A stretch of DNA of 32,731 nt. Origin: HGM11416 sp034104345. Lineage in GTDB: Bacteria; Bacillota; Clostridia; Christensenellales; Borkfalkiaceae. The notes under the pieces were generated by a model. That model was not told where the DNA came from, searched no databases, and saw only the letters and a list, made by a program, of their open reading frames with translations. Of the stretch, positions 23,098 through 30,968 are shown in pieces. The stretch is from contig JAXEDY010000014.1 of NCBI GenBank assembly GCA_034104345.1, positions 1 to 32,731 of the forward strand, given 5' to 3'. Position 1 is the stretch's first letter, and every line of letters starts with the position of its first letter. The translations under genes and the position numbers were made by a program.

Positions 23098-23697
23098 ATG
23101 CCGAAGCAGTATTACCCGGGGACGACTGCCGAAAAAGGCGATTTAAGCGGCAAACAATTTTTAAACGGAGTGTTTTTAGCCACAAACGGACTTGTAATGA
23201 GCCAGCTTAACGACCTTACGGGATTAAAAACGCCTACCCTGCAAAATTGGGTGGCGCGCGGATTTTTAAGCCGCCCGCAAAACAAGAAATACGATAAAGA
23301 CCAAACGGCGCGCATCCTTATAATGAACGCGGTGCGGAACGTTGCCCCGCTTGACGGAATTAAAAAAACGCTGTTTTATTTAAACGGGCGCGCGGGCGAC
23401 AAAACAGACGATATTATACCCGAAAGCGAACTTTACGCATATTTTTGCGACGTTGTTTTCGACGACAAATTCTCGTATAAAACGGTTGAAGTTTTGGTTT
23501 CGAACAAAACGAAAAACTTTAACGAAAAATTTTCGGGCGCTAAAACGCGACTTGAAAAAGTGCTTGCCATTTTTTGCTATTTCTATTTAAGCGATAAACT
23601 TTTATCGCGCGCAGACGAAATTTTAAACTCGTTTACCGCAAAAAACATTTTAGGCGAAGAATTAAGCGAAAATTTAAAAGACGAAAACGAAGATTAA
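23098..23697 (+). CDS. DUF1836 family putative regulator
   Basis: The 199-aa protein has a MerR-like helix-turn-helix start: LVMSQLNDLTGLKTPTLQNWVARGFLSRPQNKKYDKDQTARILIMNAVRNV..., then IKKTLFYLNG and DDIIPESELYAYF, all typical of DUF1836 proteins, which are presumed DNA-binding regulators in Bacillota. ATG at 23098 is the first good start; AAAGGAG lies rather far (14 bases) upstream, so a TTG at 23071 remains possible. The gene has a consensus promoter with a palindrome inside, suggesting it may control itself. It is followed by yuaF and flotillin in the same direction. Confidence 0.82.
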   Translation: MPKQYYPGTTAEKGDLSGKQFLNGVFLATNGLVMSQLNDLTGLKTPTLQNWVARGFLSRPQNKKYDKDQTARILIMNAVRNVAPLDGIKKTLFYLNGRAGDKTDDIIPESELYAYFCDVVFDDKFSYKTVEVLVSNKTKNFNEKFSGAKTRLEKVLAIFCYFYLSDKLLSRADEILNSFTAKNILGEELSENLKDENED

Positions 23698-23734
23698 AAG
23701 ATTAAAGAAGATTAAACCAAAGTTTAAACGAAAA

Positions 23735-23764
23735 AATTTATAATTTAAAAATTTATAATTTAAA
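23735..23764. repeat. Tandem 15-bp direct repeat
   Basis: AATTTATAATTTAAA occurs twice in tandem without mismatch (23735-23749 and 23750-23764), just before the ribosome binding site of the NfeD-like gene. Each unit holds TATAAT, so it could act as a -10 region, but no good -35 was seen. Confidence 0.55.
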
Positions 23765-23776
23765 GGAGAAAAAAAT

Positions 23777-24349
23777 ATGGAAGCATGGTGGAACGGGCTT
23801 AACGTTTTGGGCAGAGTTTATTTTTGCATAGGGCTTGCCGCGACCGTTTTGCTTGTGGCGCAAATCGTAATGATGCTTTTCGGGCTTGGCGACGGGGGGT
23901 CGGAAATCGATCTCGACGGCGACGGCGAACCCGACGTATCTATCGATTCCGACGGGTTTAACCTGTTTACTTTTCGCGGGTTTATCGCGTTTTTTGCGAT
24001 AGGCGGCTGGACGGGTTATATCTTTGCGGGCGATAATCAAACGCTTGCAATCGTTCTTTCTATCGTGACGGGTACGCTCGCTTTGGTTGCGATGGCGCTT
24101 GTGATGCGTGCGATTATGCGTGCGCGTTCAGACGGCAACATCGACGTTAAAAAAGCGATAGGCTTAACCGCTGAAGTTTATTTAACCATTCCGCCCGCCG
24201 AAAAAGGCGCGGGAAAAGTTAATTTAACGCTTGAAGAACGATTTGTCGAACTTAACGCGGTGCAAACGGGCGAAAAACCGATTTTAACCGGCTCGTGCGT
24301 GAAAATAACGGGCGTTTCGGGCGAAAACCTGATAGTAGAAAAAATTTAA
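23777..24349 (+). CDS. NfeD/YuaF-like membrane protein
   Basis: The 190-aa protein has a first transmembrane segment (about 14-36), then an acidic loop with IDLDGDGEPDVSIDSDG (about 44-60) that looks like calcium-binding DxDxDG loops, then two more membrane segments (about 66-84 and 88-112) and a C-terminal OB-fold of the NfeD type (LTAEVYLTIPP...KPILTGSCVKITGVSGENLIVEK). B. subtilis YuaF is encoded with flotillin FloT and affects membrane fluidity. The gene here likewise precedes a flotillin gene by 105 bases. AAAGGAG precedes the ATG. Confidence 0.85.
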   Translation: MEAWWNGLNVLGRVYFCIGLAATVLLVAQIVMMLFGLGDGGSEIDLDGDGEPDVSIDSDGFNLFTFRGFIAFFAIGGWTGYIFAGDNQTLAIVLSIVTGTLALVAMALVMRAIMRARSDGNIDVKKAIGLTAEVYLTIPPAEKGAGKVNLTLEERFVELNAVQTGEKPILTGSCVKITGVSGENLIVEKI

Positions 24350-24454
24350 GCGCTTAATTTTTACTTTAATCGCTTAACGGCAAAAACTTTTCTAAAACCA
24401 AACGAAAAATCAATTAAAAAACTAAAAAACCAAATAAAATAAAGGAGAAAAACA

Positions 24455-25927
24455 ATGAAAAACTTAACAAATCTTCTCGCGTCGGGTGCGGGAACAGGCA
24501 TTCTGGTAGCAGTAATCGCCTTAATCGTTTTTATGCTGATACTGCTTATCTCTACCCGCGTTAAACGTTGCCCTTCCGACAAAATTATGGTTGTTTACGG
24601 TAAAGTAAGCAAAGCCAAAGACGGCACTCACCGCTCGGCGAAATGCGTGCACGGCGGCACAGAATTTATCGTTCCGCTCTTTCAGTCTTACGCGTTTTTA
24701 GACCTTACCCCCATTTCGATTTCGGTCGACCTTAAAAGCGCGCTTTCGCGCCAGAACATTCGTATCGACGTGCCTTCGATATTCACAGTAGGCATTTCGA
24801 CCGAGCAAGGCGTAATGCAGAACGCCGCCGAACGCCTTTTGGGGCTTAAACTCCCCCAGATTCAGGAACTTGCCAAAGACATTATTTTCGGTCAACTTCG
24901 TTTGGTTATCGCCACGATGGACATCGAAGAAATCAACACCGACCGCGACAAATTTTTAGAAGCCGTTTCGCGCAACGTTGAAGGCGAACTTAAAAAAATA
25001 GGTTTAAGGCTTATCAACGTTAACGTAACCGACATCAGCGACGAATCGGGCTATATCGTGGCGCTTGGTAAAGAAGCCGCCGCAAAAGCCATAAACGACG
25101 CTAAAATTTCGGTTGCCGAAGAAGACAGAAAAGGCGCGATAGGCGAAGCGAACGCCAAAAAAGACCAGCGTATAAACGTTGCCAACGCCGATTCGCTTGC
25201 CATTCAGGGCGAAAACCAGGCGCGCATCGAAGTTGCCGATTCGCAGTCGACCTTGCGTATGCGCCAAGCGGAAGCCGAACAACGCGCCGTATCTTCGGAA
25301 AAAATAAACGCGGCAAAATCGCTTGCCGACGCTTACGAAGCCGAACGACAGGCAGAACTCGTGCGCGCTTCGCGTGAAAAAGCCACGCAGGAAGCCGACG
25401 TTATCGTAAAAGCCGAAGTTTTAAAAAAGAAAATAGAACTCGAAGCCGAAGCAGAAGCAGAACGCATACGCCGTCAGGCGCAAGGCGAAGCGGACGCGAC
25501 TTTTGCCAAAATGGAAGCGCAGGCGCGCGGCGTTAAAGCCGTTTTGAACGCGCAGGCAGAAGGTCTTGCCGAAATCGTTAAAGCCGCCGGCGGCGACACC
25601 AACGAAGCCACCAGACTTATGATTGCCGACAAGATCGAAAAACTCGTTGCCGCGCAGGTTGAAGCCATTAAGAACATAAAGATAGACAAAGTTACCGTTT
25701 GGGACGGTAACGGCAATGCCGAAAACGGCAAAACCGCTACCGCGAACTTCCTTTCGGGAATGACCAAAAGCCTGCCCCCTATGAGCGACCTTTTCGGAAT
25801 GGCGGGGCTTGAAATGCCCGAAATCGTAAAGCCCAAAAAGATAGCCGACGCCGAAGAACAGGCAGCCGCCGACAATGTAGCCGCAGGCAAAACAAATAAC
25901 GCGGATAAAGCGGACAATGCGGACTAA
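24455..25927 (+). CDS. floT: Flotillin family protein (FloT/YuaG-like)
   Basis: The 490-aa protein has an N-terminal membrane segment (about 14-34), an SPFH domain (about 40-210, including SDKIMVVYGKV and DISDESGYIVALGKEAAAKA), then a long Glu/Ala-rich coiled coil (about 215-370) and a C-terminal region ending in an Ala/Asp/Asn-rich tail. Flotillins scaffold functional membrane microdomains. AAAGGAG precedes the ATG, and the neighbour upstream is the YuaF-like partner. After the TAA stop the same frame continues for 11 more codons of like composition (SADNAATVKAE) before a second TAA, suggesting a recent change at the 3' end. Confidence 0.93.
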   Translation: MKNLTNLLASGAGTGILVAVIALIVFMLILLISTRVKRCPSDKIMVVYGKVSKAKDGTHRSAKCVHGGTEFIVPLFQSYAFLDLTPISISVDLKSALSRQNIRIDVPSIFTVGISTEQGVMQNAAERLLGLKLPQIQELAKDIIFGQLRLVIATMDIEEINTDRDKFLEAVSRNVEGELKKIGLRLINVNVTDISDESGYIVALGKEAAAKAINDAKISVAEEDRKGAIGEANAKKDQRINVANADSLAIQGENQARIEVADSQSTLRMRQAEAEQRAVSSEKINAAKSLADAYEAERQAELVRASREKATQEADVIVKAEVLKKKIELEAEAEAERIRRQAQGEADATFAKMEAQARGVKAVLNAQAEGLAEIVKAAGGDTNEATRLMIADKIEKLVAAQVEAIKNIKIDKVTVWDGNGNAENGKTATANFLSGMTKSLPPMSDLFGMAGLEMPEIVKPKKIADAEEQAAADNVAAGKTNNADKADNAD

Positions 25928-26036
25928 TCGGCGGACAACGCCGCCACCGTTAAAGCCGAATAAACGGGCAAAACGAAGCAGCGGCGAAACCGCTTAAACG
26001 AACGCATACGCCGTAAACAATTAAATATTGCACAAA

Positions 26037-26103
26037 CAAAAGCCCCGCAAGCGGTATTGCCAAAGCGCAACGCCGCCCGCGGGGTTAGTTTTTAGTTGTT
26101 TTA
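26037..26103 (+). terminator. Terminator between convergent flotillin and surface-protein genes
   Basis: Stem CCCCGC (26043-26048) with GCGGGG (26089-26094), with an inner GCGG/CCGC pairing, is followed by TTAGTTTTT on the plus strand. On the minus strand it is followed by CTTTTGTTTG, so it could serve both genes. Confidence 0.7.
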
Positions 26104-26181
26104 ACAAGTCGTATGGTTATAAGTTCTTATATCGGCTTACAATACAATTATAAACATAAAACAATGAGTAAAATAACACCC

Positions 26182-28347
26182 TTAATACGGGAACTGATAA
26201 TGCCAGAAGAAATCCGGACTATTCACGTCGCTTTCGTTGACTACATAGCATTGCTCATAATATATACTTTCGCTTTGCCAATTATCGCTTGAACTAAAAA
26301 TCCACCAACCCGACGTGCTTGCCTGATACCTGATATCCAAAAATTTTGCATTTTCGATTGCGGACAACGAAACCACGAACTTACATTCTTTTACCGAATA
26401 TTCGTCGTTTGAAAATCCGCTTATCGTTTGCGTTTGTATTTTGGTGTTACCGTTATATAAATAAATCGACGCAGTTCCCGTTCCTTTTATTTTAATCCAG
26501 AATTTTACCACCAAAGTTTTTATTCCCAACGCTTTTAAATCGTTACCTAAATTGTTATTATTCAAACCGACATACATCTGGTCGCGATTTTGGTTCAACG
26601 GGTCCGAATTATTTATACTATATGTTCCGTGTCTGCTTGAATTAGTTTGGTCGAATCTCCATTTTGCATAAAACGTTTTCGCACCGGTAGCGGTAGCGGA
26701 TATGTTGGTTGCCGGCGTAGTTAAATTTTTATCGGTAAACCACCCTAAAAATCTTAATTGCGGCGAATACGGACTGCCCGATCGCCAAGCCGCAAAAACG
26801 TTTGACATATCTAAACCTTTGCCATACTCATATTCCTTAACTTCATCAGTAGCACGGTCGCCTAATACAACGTCTGCCGTTTTTCCTTGGAACGTTAAAT
26901 TTTGATAACTTATGCTATAAACTCTGACCCATTGTGCGGTTAAAGAAACGTTCGATTCTACCCTTAACGGCATTGAAACAATCGTATTTGTGTTATTGTT
27001 TTTCCAACCTTTAAACTTATAACCGCTACGCACAGGATCTGCCAAATTAAGCCCGTCGCAATAGTTAAATTTGTAGGTTGAATAACCGCCCGAATACCCA
27101 TCGTAAGCCGTTGCCGTAAATTCAACCACATCCCAATCGGAATAAATGAACAGAACGCCGTCGTTATAATATTCAAACCATTGCCCAGAACTGATTTTAT
27201 TGCCAAACAACGTCCAACCGTTAAAATAAGCAATAGTTGTTCCGTTCACTACCGACGGTCCGTAATATCCGTTGTGATAACAATTAGACATAGCGGCAGG
27301 GTTTGCAAAAGTGTAAGTTACGTCGTTGATAATACATTCGGTCTTTCTAAACTCGTAACGATCGCCGATAGAAATATGAACAGCACCTATTTGTTTTTCG
27401 CCGTTAAACACACCTATTGCATAACTGCTTAACAATATTAAGTCTGCCCGATAAGTTGCGGTAGCAACAGTTTCGCGCCATTGGATTGGAGTTAAATAAT
27501 TGCCATAAGTCTGATTGGTTTCTTCATCAACCCGCAACCAACCTTTGTTATACTTGCCTTCTATTTTATCTTTCGGCGGCGTAATATAATCGCCATAATA
27601 GAAAGTTTCATATAAATCTATATCTTCAAAATATACCCGTGTGGCAATAGGTTCGAGCCTATATAATTGGCTATACCATGTGCTTGACGAATCTACCCTG
27701 TCTATCAATGATTTTCTGCAATAGAATTTAAAACTATCAGGCAACCCTGTAAACGAAAATTCCCCGACCTTAGGTAAAACTCCGTTAAGAAAAACCATTT
27801 TTTCAAGGTTTGGGCAATTGACAAACGCGCAGTTATCTATACCGTAAATGCTTAACGGCAGATGAACTTCCGTAAGATTTTCTTTATTGCAAAACGCGCT
27901 GACGCTTATTCTCTCGAGTCCGGTAGGAAAATCGGAAGATTCTAACACAGAATGCGTTCCGTTATATTTATATAAAACCTTGCCTATTGTTATAAAATCC
28001 TGATCCTGATTAGCTATAGGCGTTCCGTCAAACGCACAATCGAGAACAAGTTCTACATTAGATGCGTTTGTTAACGTTGTTAAATTTGTGCACCCCGTAA
28101 AAGCGTATAAGCCGATAGTCATAACGTTATTTAAACTTACTTCTCTTAAATTTTTTGCGTTAAAAAACGCGTGACTATCGATATGCTTTATCGTCACACC
28201 CGAAACAGATGCGGGAACAGAAAAACTTGTTGCTTTACTGCCTATGGGATATTGCATTAAAGCGCCGTTTTTGCCATACAGCACATTATCTTGAACCATA
28301 TAATAGGCATTAGAAGACGAAATCGTTATCTTCTTTAAATTCTTCAT
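26182..28347 (-). CDS. Large surface protein, fragment 3 of 3: LRR, InlB repeats, C-terminal module
   Basis: The 721-aa frame has no signal peptide and begins inside an LRR_5 (BspA-type) region (about 1-190). Then come InlB/Listeria-Bacteroides beta repeats, marked by FKGWKNN and FLGWFTDKNL units each ending in an AQW or AKW motif (about 290-530), and a C-terminal module of about 180 residues (NSSRHGTYSINNSD to FFWHYQFPY). The frame is open upstream of the ATG to about 28370, where VETAFANMKNLKKI continues the LRR of the preceding frame (…IGSNVSY). This points to a one-base loss near 28367-28375. The start at 28347 is therefore probably not a natural one. There is no LPxTG or other sorting signal. 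Confidence 0.85.
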   Translation of the reverse strand: MKNLKKITISSSNAYYMVQDNVLYGKNGALMQYPIGSKATSFSVPASVSGVTIKHIDSHAFFNAKNLREVSLNNVMTIGLYAFTGCTNLTTLTNASNVELVLDCAFDGTPIANQDQDFITIGKVLYKYNGTHSVLESSDFPTGLERISVSAFCNKENLTEVHLPLSIYGIDNCAFVNCPNLEKMVFLNGVLPKVGEFSFTGLPDSFKFYCRKSLIDRVDSSSTWYSQLYRLEPIATRVYFEDIDLYETFYYGDYITPPKDKIEGKYNKGWLRVDEETNQTYGNYLTPIQWRETVATATYRADLILLSSYAIGVFNGEKQIGAVHISIGDRYEFRKTECIINDVTYTFANPAAMSNCYHNGYYGPSVVNGTTIAYFNGWTLFGNKISSGQWFEYYNDGVLFIYSDWDVVEFTATAYDGYSGGYSTYKFNYCDGLNLADPVRSGYKFKGWKNNNTNTIVSMPLRVESNVSLTAQWVRVYSISYQNLTFQGKTADVVLGDRATDEVKEYEYGKGLDMSNVFAAWRSGSPYSPQLRFLGWFTDKNLTTPATNISATATGAKTFYAKWRFDQTNSSRHGTYSINNSDPLNQNRDQMYVGLNNNNLGNDLKALGIKTLVVKFWIKIKGTGTASIYLYNGNTKIQTQTISGFSNDEYSVKECKFVVSLSAIENAKFLDIRYQASTSGWWIFSSSDNWQSESIYYEQCYVVNESDVNSPDFFWHYQFPY

Positions 28348-28364
28348 GTTCGCAAATGCCGTTT

Positions 28365-29444
28365 CTACATATAAGAAACGTTCGAACCTATGTTTATTTC
28401 AGAAAAAGCCGTATTGTAAAAAGAATGCCCCCATACCTTCTCTACCGAGCTCGGCAAAGATAATTCGCCCATAACAATCGAGTTAAACCTGCTTAAATTA
28501 ACGCAACCCAAAAAAGCTTCCGGTCCGATTTCTTCTAACTGTGGTTGTCCGTTTTCGGCAAATGTAATCGTCGTCAAATTCTCAAGCCCCGCAAACGCAT
28601 ACGAACCTATTTTTTTTATGGTTTTTGGCAACTGAACTTCCGTCACGTTATTTTCTCCGTCAAACGCCCACGAGTTGATAGCCGTAACCGTTACGCCATC
28701 TATACTTTCCGGAACAATAAATACCGAATCACTGTATGTCCCGCGATAACGAACAAAAGTCAACGTTCCGTCTTCGTTTTCAGCTGTCACATACGCCGAA
28801 TCGTTATTCACCCCCAAATCAAGAACGTCTAATATCTTCCCTATAATTATTTCGTCTCTTGCTTCAAGATTATGTCCTACGGGCGGCATTACTTGCGATA
28901 CTTTTTCGTAATCCACACTTTCATCGTTCATTAAAAACGGTCTGGTAATTTTATTAAACCCAATATACGAACCGCTGTTTGCGTGCGAAGCCGAACCTGA
29001 ATCGTTTCCTAATTTAGAGTCAAGCGGAACCAAAATATCGTTATACCAAGATACAAACATCGGGTATTTATCATAATTTAGTTCTTGTAATATTATTTCG
29101 GCAACATCCACTATCTTCGATTCCGGATAAAAATAACCCAAAATTTCAGTAACTCTTGATAAAATAACTTTTTCCGGCACAAATGATACTAACGAACTAA
29201 TCTTTATATCGTTAAGCAACCCCAATCCGGCAACCACAAGTTCCGGCGCCACATACGAAGAAATAAAGCCGGAATAATCATTATTTACAACGCCCGTCAA
29301 GGATGACAGCGTATGATAACTGCCAATTGCATACGCTTTTATATCTTTATATAAAGCGTTATAGTTGTTGTTCCAGCGTGTATTGTAATCGTAATATATA
29401 TCTGCATCTAAAATATCATTTAAACCGTCGCTTTGTCCATTCAT
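28365..29444 (-). CDS. Large surface protein, fragment 2 of 3: lipase C-part and LRR
   Basis: The 359-aa frame begins with MNGQSDGLNDILDADI but is open upstream to about 29494, where it reads TPYFGSTTARLFGETIMNGQSD, the natural continuation of the lipase in the preceding frame. Residues 1-200 complete the alpha/beta-hydrolase part with its helical lid-like region. From about residue 225 it has LRR_5 repeats (INSWAFDGENNVTEVQLP, IGSYAFAGLENL, IGPEAFLGCVNL). It ends at a TAG created by the frame change near 28370. As a separate gene it has no convincing ribosome binding site, so it is best read as the middle of a broken gene. Confidence 0.8.
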   Translation of the reverse strand: MNGQSDGLNDILDADIYYDYNTRWNNNYNALYKDIKAYAIGSYHTLSSLTGVVNNDYSGFISSYVAPELVVAGLGLLNDIKISSLVSFVPEKVILSRVTEILGYFYPESKIVDVAEIILQELNYDKYPMFVSWYNDILVPLDSKLGNDSGSASHANSGSYIGFNKITRPFLMNDESVDYEKVSQVMPPVGHNLEARDEIIIGKILDVLDLGVNNDSAYVTAENEDGTLTFVRYRGTYSDSVFIVPESIDGVTVTAINSWAFDGENNVTEVQLPKTIKKIGSYAFAGLENLTTITFAENGQPQLEEIGPEAFLGCVNLSRFNSIVMGELSLPSSVEKVWGHSFYNTAFSEINIGSNVSYM

Positions 29445-30274
29445 AATAGTTTCGCCAAAAAGTCTTGCTGTCGTAGAACCGAAATACGGCGTGCAAGACT
29501 AACCAATGTCGACACTAAATCGGGGTGATCCAATGCATATTGTAAATTCGTTATACCACCACGACTATGTCCTATAAGGTTTACCTTCGGCAAAATACCA
29601 CCATTAGCAACTTTAACATCATATATGATCTTACTCAACATATAATTAAATTGATAATATACGTTGTTGTTAGATTCAACAGATTTATTTAAATCAAAAA
29701 CAATAACGATGTGTTTTGATATATCGTTTATTTGATTAACAACATTAGTTGGTGTATATGTAGTGCCCGTGCTTTTTTGAGCTGTAATATCATACAAATT
29801 AAAACTCTTATATCCCGACATTTTTGCCCAATATATTTTTGCACCACCGACTTGTTCGCTAATTCTACTGATTAACGATTGACCATCATAAGCGAAAGCG
29901 CTTGAGTTGTTAGTTTTTGAATAGTTATTACTCCATGTCCCCGCATTACTGCCAAGTCCGTGCGTTAACACAGTAATCTGCGCCGATTCTGTTACCTTGT
30001 TATCGTTTTTTTGCCCCAAGTTATATGAAACGTTATATTGTGTTGTATTATTAATTCTGTTACCATCAACTTCGGTTATAATATTGCCACTTGTATTAAA
30101 GAGTCCTTCTGTTACGTTATATGTATTAGTTTCATTATATAATTGTTTTTCTGTTAATGCAGCAATGCCGTCATATGCTTTTACAACTAATCTATCCACA
30201 CCTAATAAAGTAATAGCTACCAATATAATGATTGCGCATAAAATCAAACTAAAATTTCTAAAAGTTTTATTCAT
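29441..30274 (-). CDS. Large surface protein, fragment 1 of 3: secreted lipase-like domain
   Basis: The 277-aa frame starts at an ATG that overlaps the upstream lipoprotein stop (ATGA) and has AGGGAG in front. A signal peptide or anchor (about residues 9-26) is followed by an alpha/beta-hydrolase fold: oxyanion segment LTHGLGSNAGTW (103-114) and nucleophile elbow GHSRGG with Ser237. After LVSLA the frame turns to nonsense (RRISVLRQQDFLAKLL). Restoring one G near 29494 gives SLGTPYFGSTTARLFGET, the usual lipase continuation. So this is the N-terminal part of a lipase-LRR-InlB-repeat protein of about 1360 residues. The indel may be real, phase-variable or an assembly error. Confidence 0.85.
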   Translation of the reverse strand: MNKTFRNFSLILCAIIILVAITLLGVDRLVVKAYDGIAALTEKQLYNETNTYNVTEGLFNTSGNIITEVDGNRINNTTQYNVSYNLGQKNDNKVTESAQITVLTHGLGSNAGTWSNNYSKTNNSSAFAYDGQSLISRISEQVGGAKIYWAKMSGYKSFNLYDITAQKSTGTTYTPTNVVNQINDISKHIVIVFDLNKSVESNNNVYYQFNYMLSKIIYDVKVANGGILPKVNLIGHSRGGITNLQYALDHPDLVSTLVSLARRISVLRQQDFLAKLL

Positions 30275-30918
30275 TTTGTTTTCTCCCTATTTTTTATTGT
30301 TAAATATTGCCACGCCAAAAAACCGGAATATCCGCCTACATCGTTCAACTCTCCGGCATAAAAATTGCAATACAATATTTTATCCTCATCTATATCGTAG
30401 AAATATAACACATAAGGGCTTTCACCTTTAACGGTTCCTGCTAAACCGGTATCTAATCCGCACGTTATTATAAAAATTTTTTCGTCATATACCGCGACAC
30501 CCGCAAGTTCACTCGTTTTCGATTTAAAATTTTCATTGAGTTTGCCATCCCAAATATGATTTATACGATCATATACCGCGCTCCTTTTTTCCATAAACTC
30601 TGCGTCTATTAAAATTTCTTTTTCATCATAAACAACTGTATAACATACAAACGGCGCATTATTTAGCATAGTATTTTTTTCACTTACAATCAGCGGTTTG
30701 TTGCGAAATACATATTCGGCATGATCTTTTCCGGTAAATACATTTTCATCGGATGAACCGCCGCACTTTTCTAAATAATACCCTTCATATTCAACAGGAA
30801 TTTCATTCATTTTTTCGTATAAAAATTTATGCTCATCTGCAAAGCAACCTTTACAGGCGGTAAACAGGCATAAACAAAACACAATGGTTAATATAATTGT
30901 TAAAAATTTTTTTCTCAT
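30271..30918 (-). CDS. Hypothetical lipoprotein, 215 aa
   Basis: ATG at 30918 is chosen because TTGGAG lies six bases upstream; a start 14 codons earlier lacks one. It has a lipobox LFTAC (Cys22). The mature domain is beta-rich with TVVYDEKEILIDAEFMEK and VAVYDEKIFIITCGLDTG, the latter reading like a beta-propeller or sensor blade, but no family was recognised. Its stop overlaps the start of the lipase-like gene by four bases, so the two are probably translated together. The InlB-repeat gene lies 50 bases upstream on the same strand. Confidence 0.78.
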   Translation of the reverse strand: MRKKFLTIILTIVFCLCLFTACKGCFADEHKFLYEKMNEIPVEYEGYYLEKCGGSSDENVFTGKDHAEYVFRNKPLIVSEKNTMLNNAPFVCYTVVYDEKEILIDAEFMEKRSAVYDRINHIWDGKLNENFKSKTSELAGVAVYDEKIFIITCGLDTGLAGTVKGESPYVLYFYDIDEDKILYCNFYAGELNDVGGYSGFLAWQYLTIKNREKTK

Positions 30919-30968
30919 ATAATTCTCCAATTTTTTTTCATATTTTTCAAAATATTGCAATGGTTATT

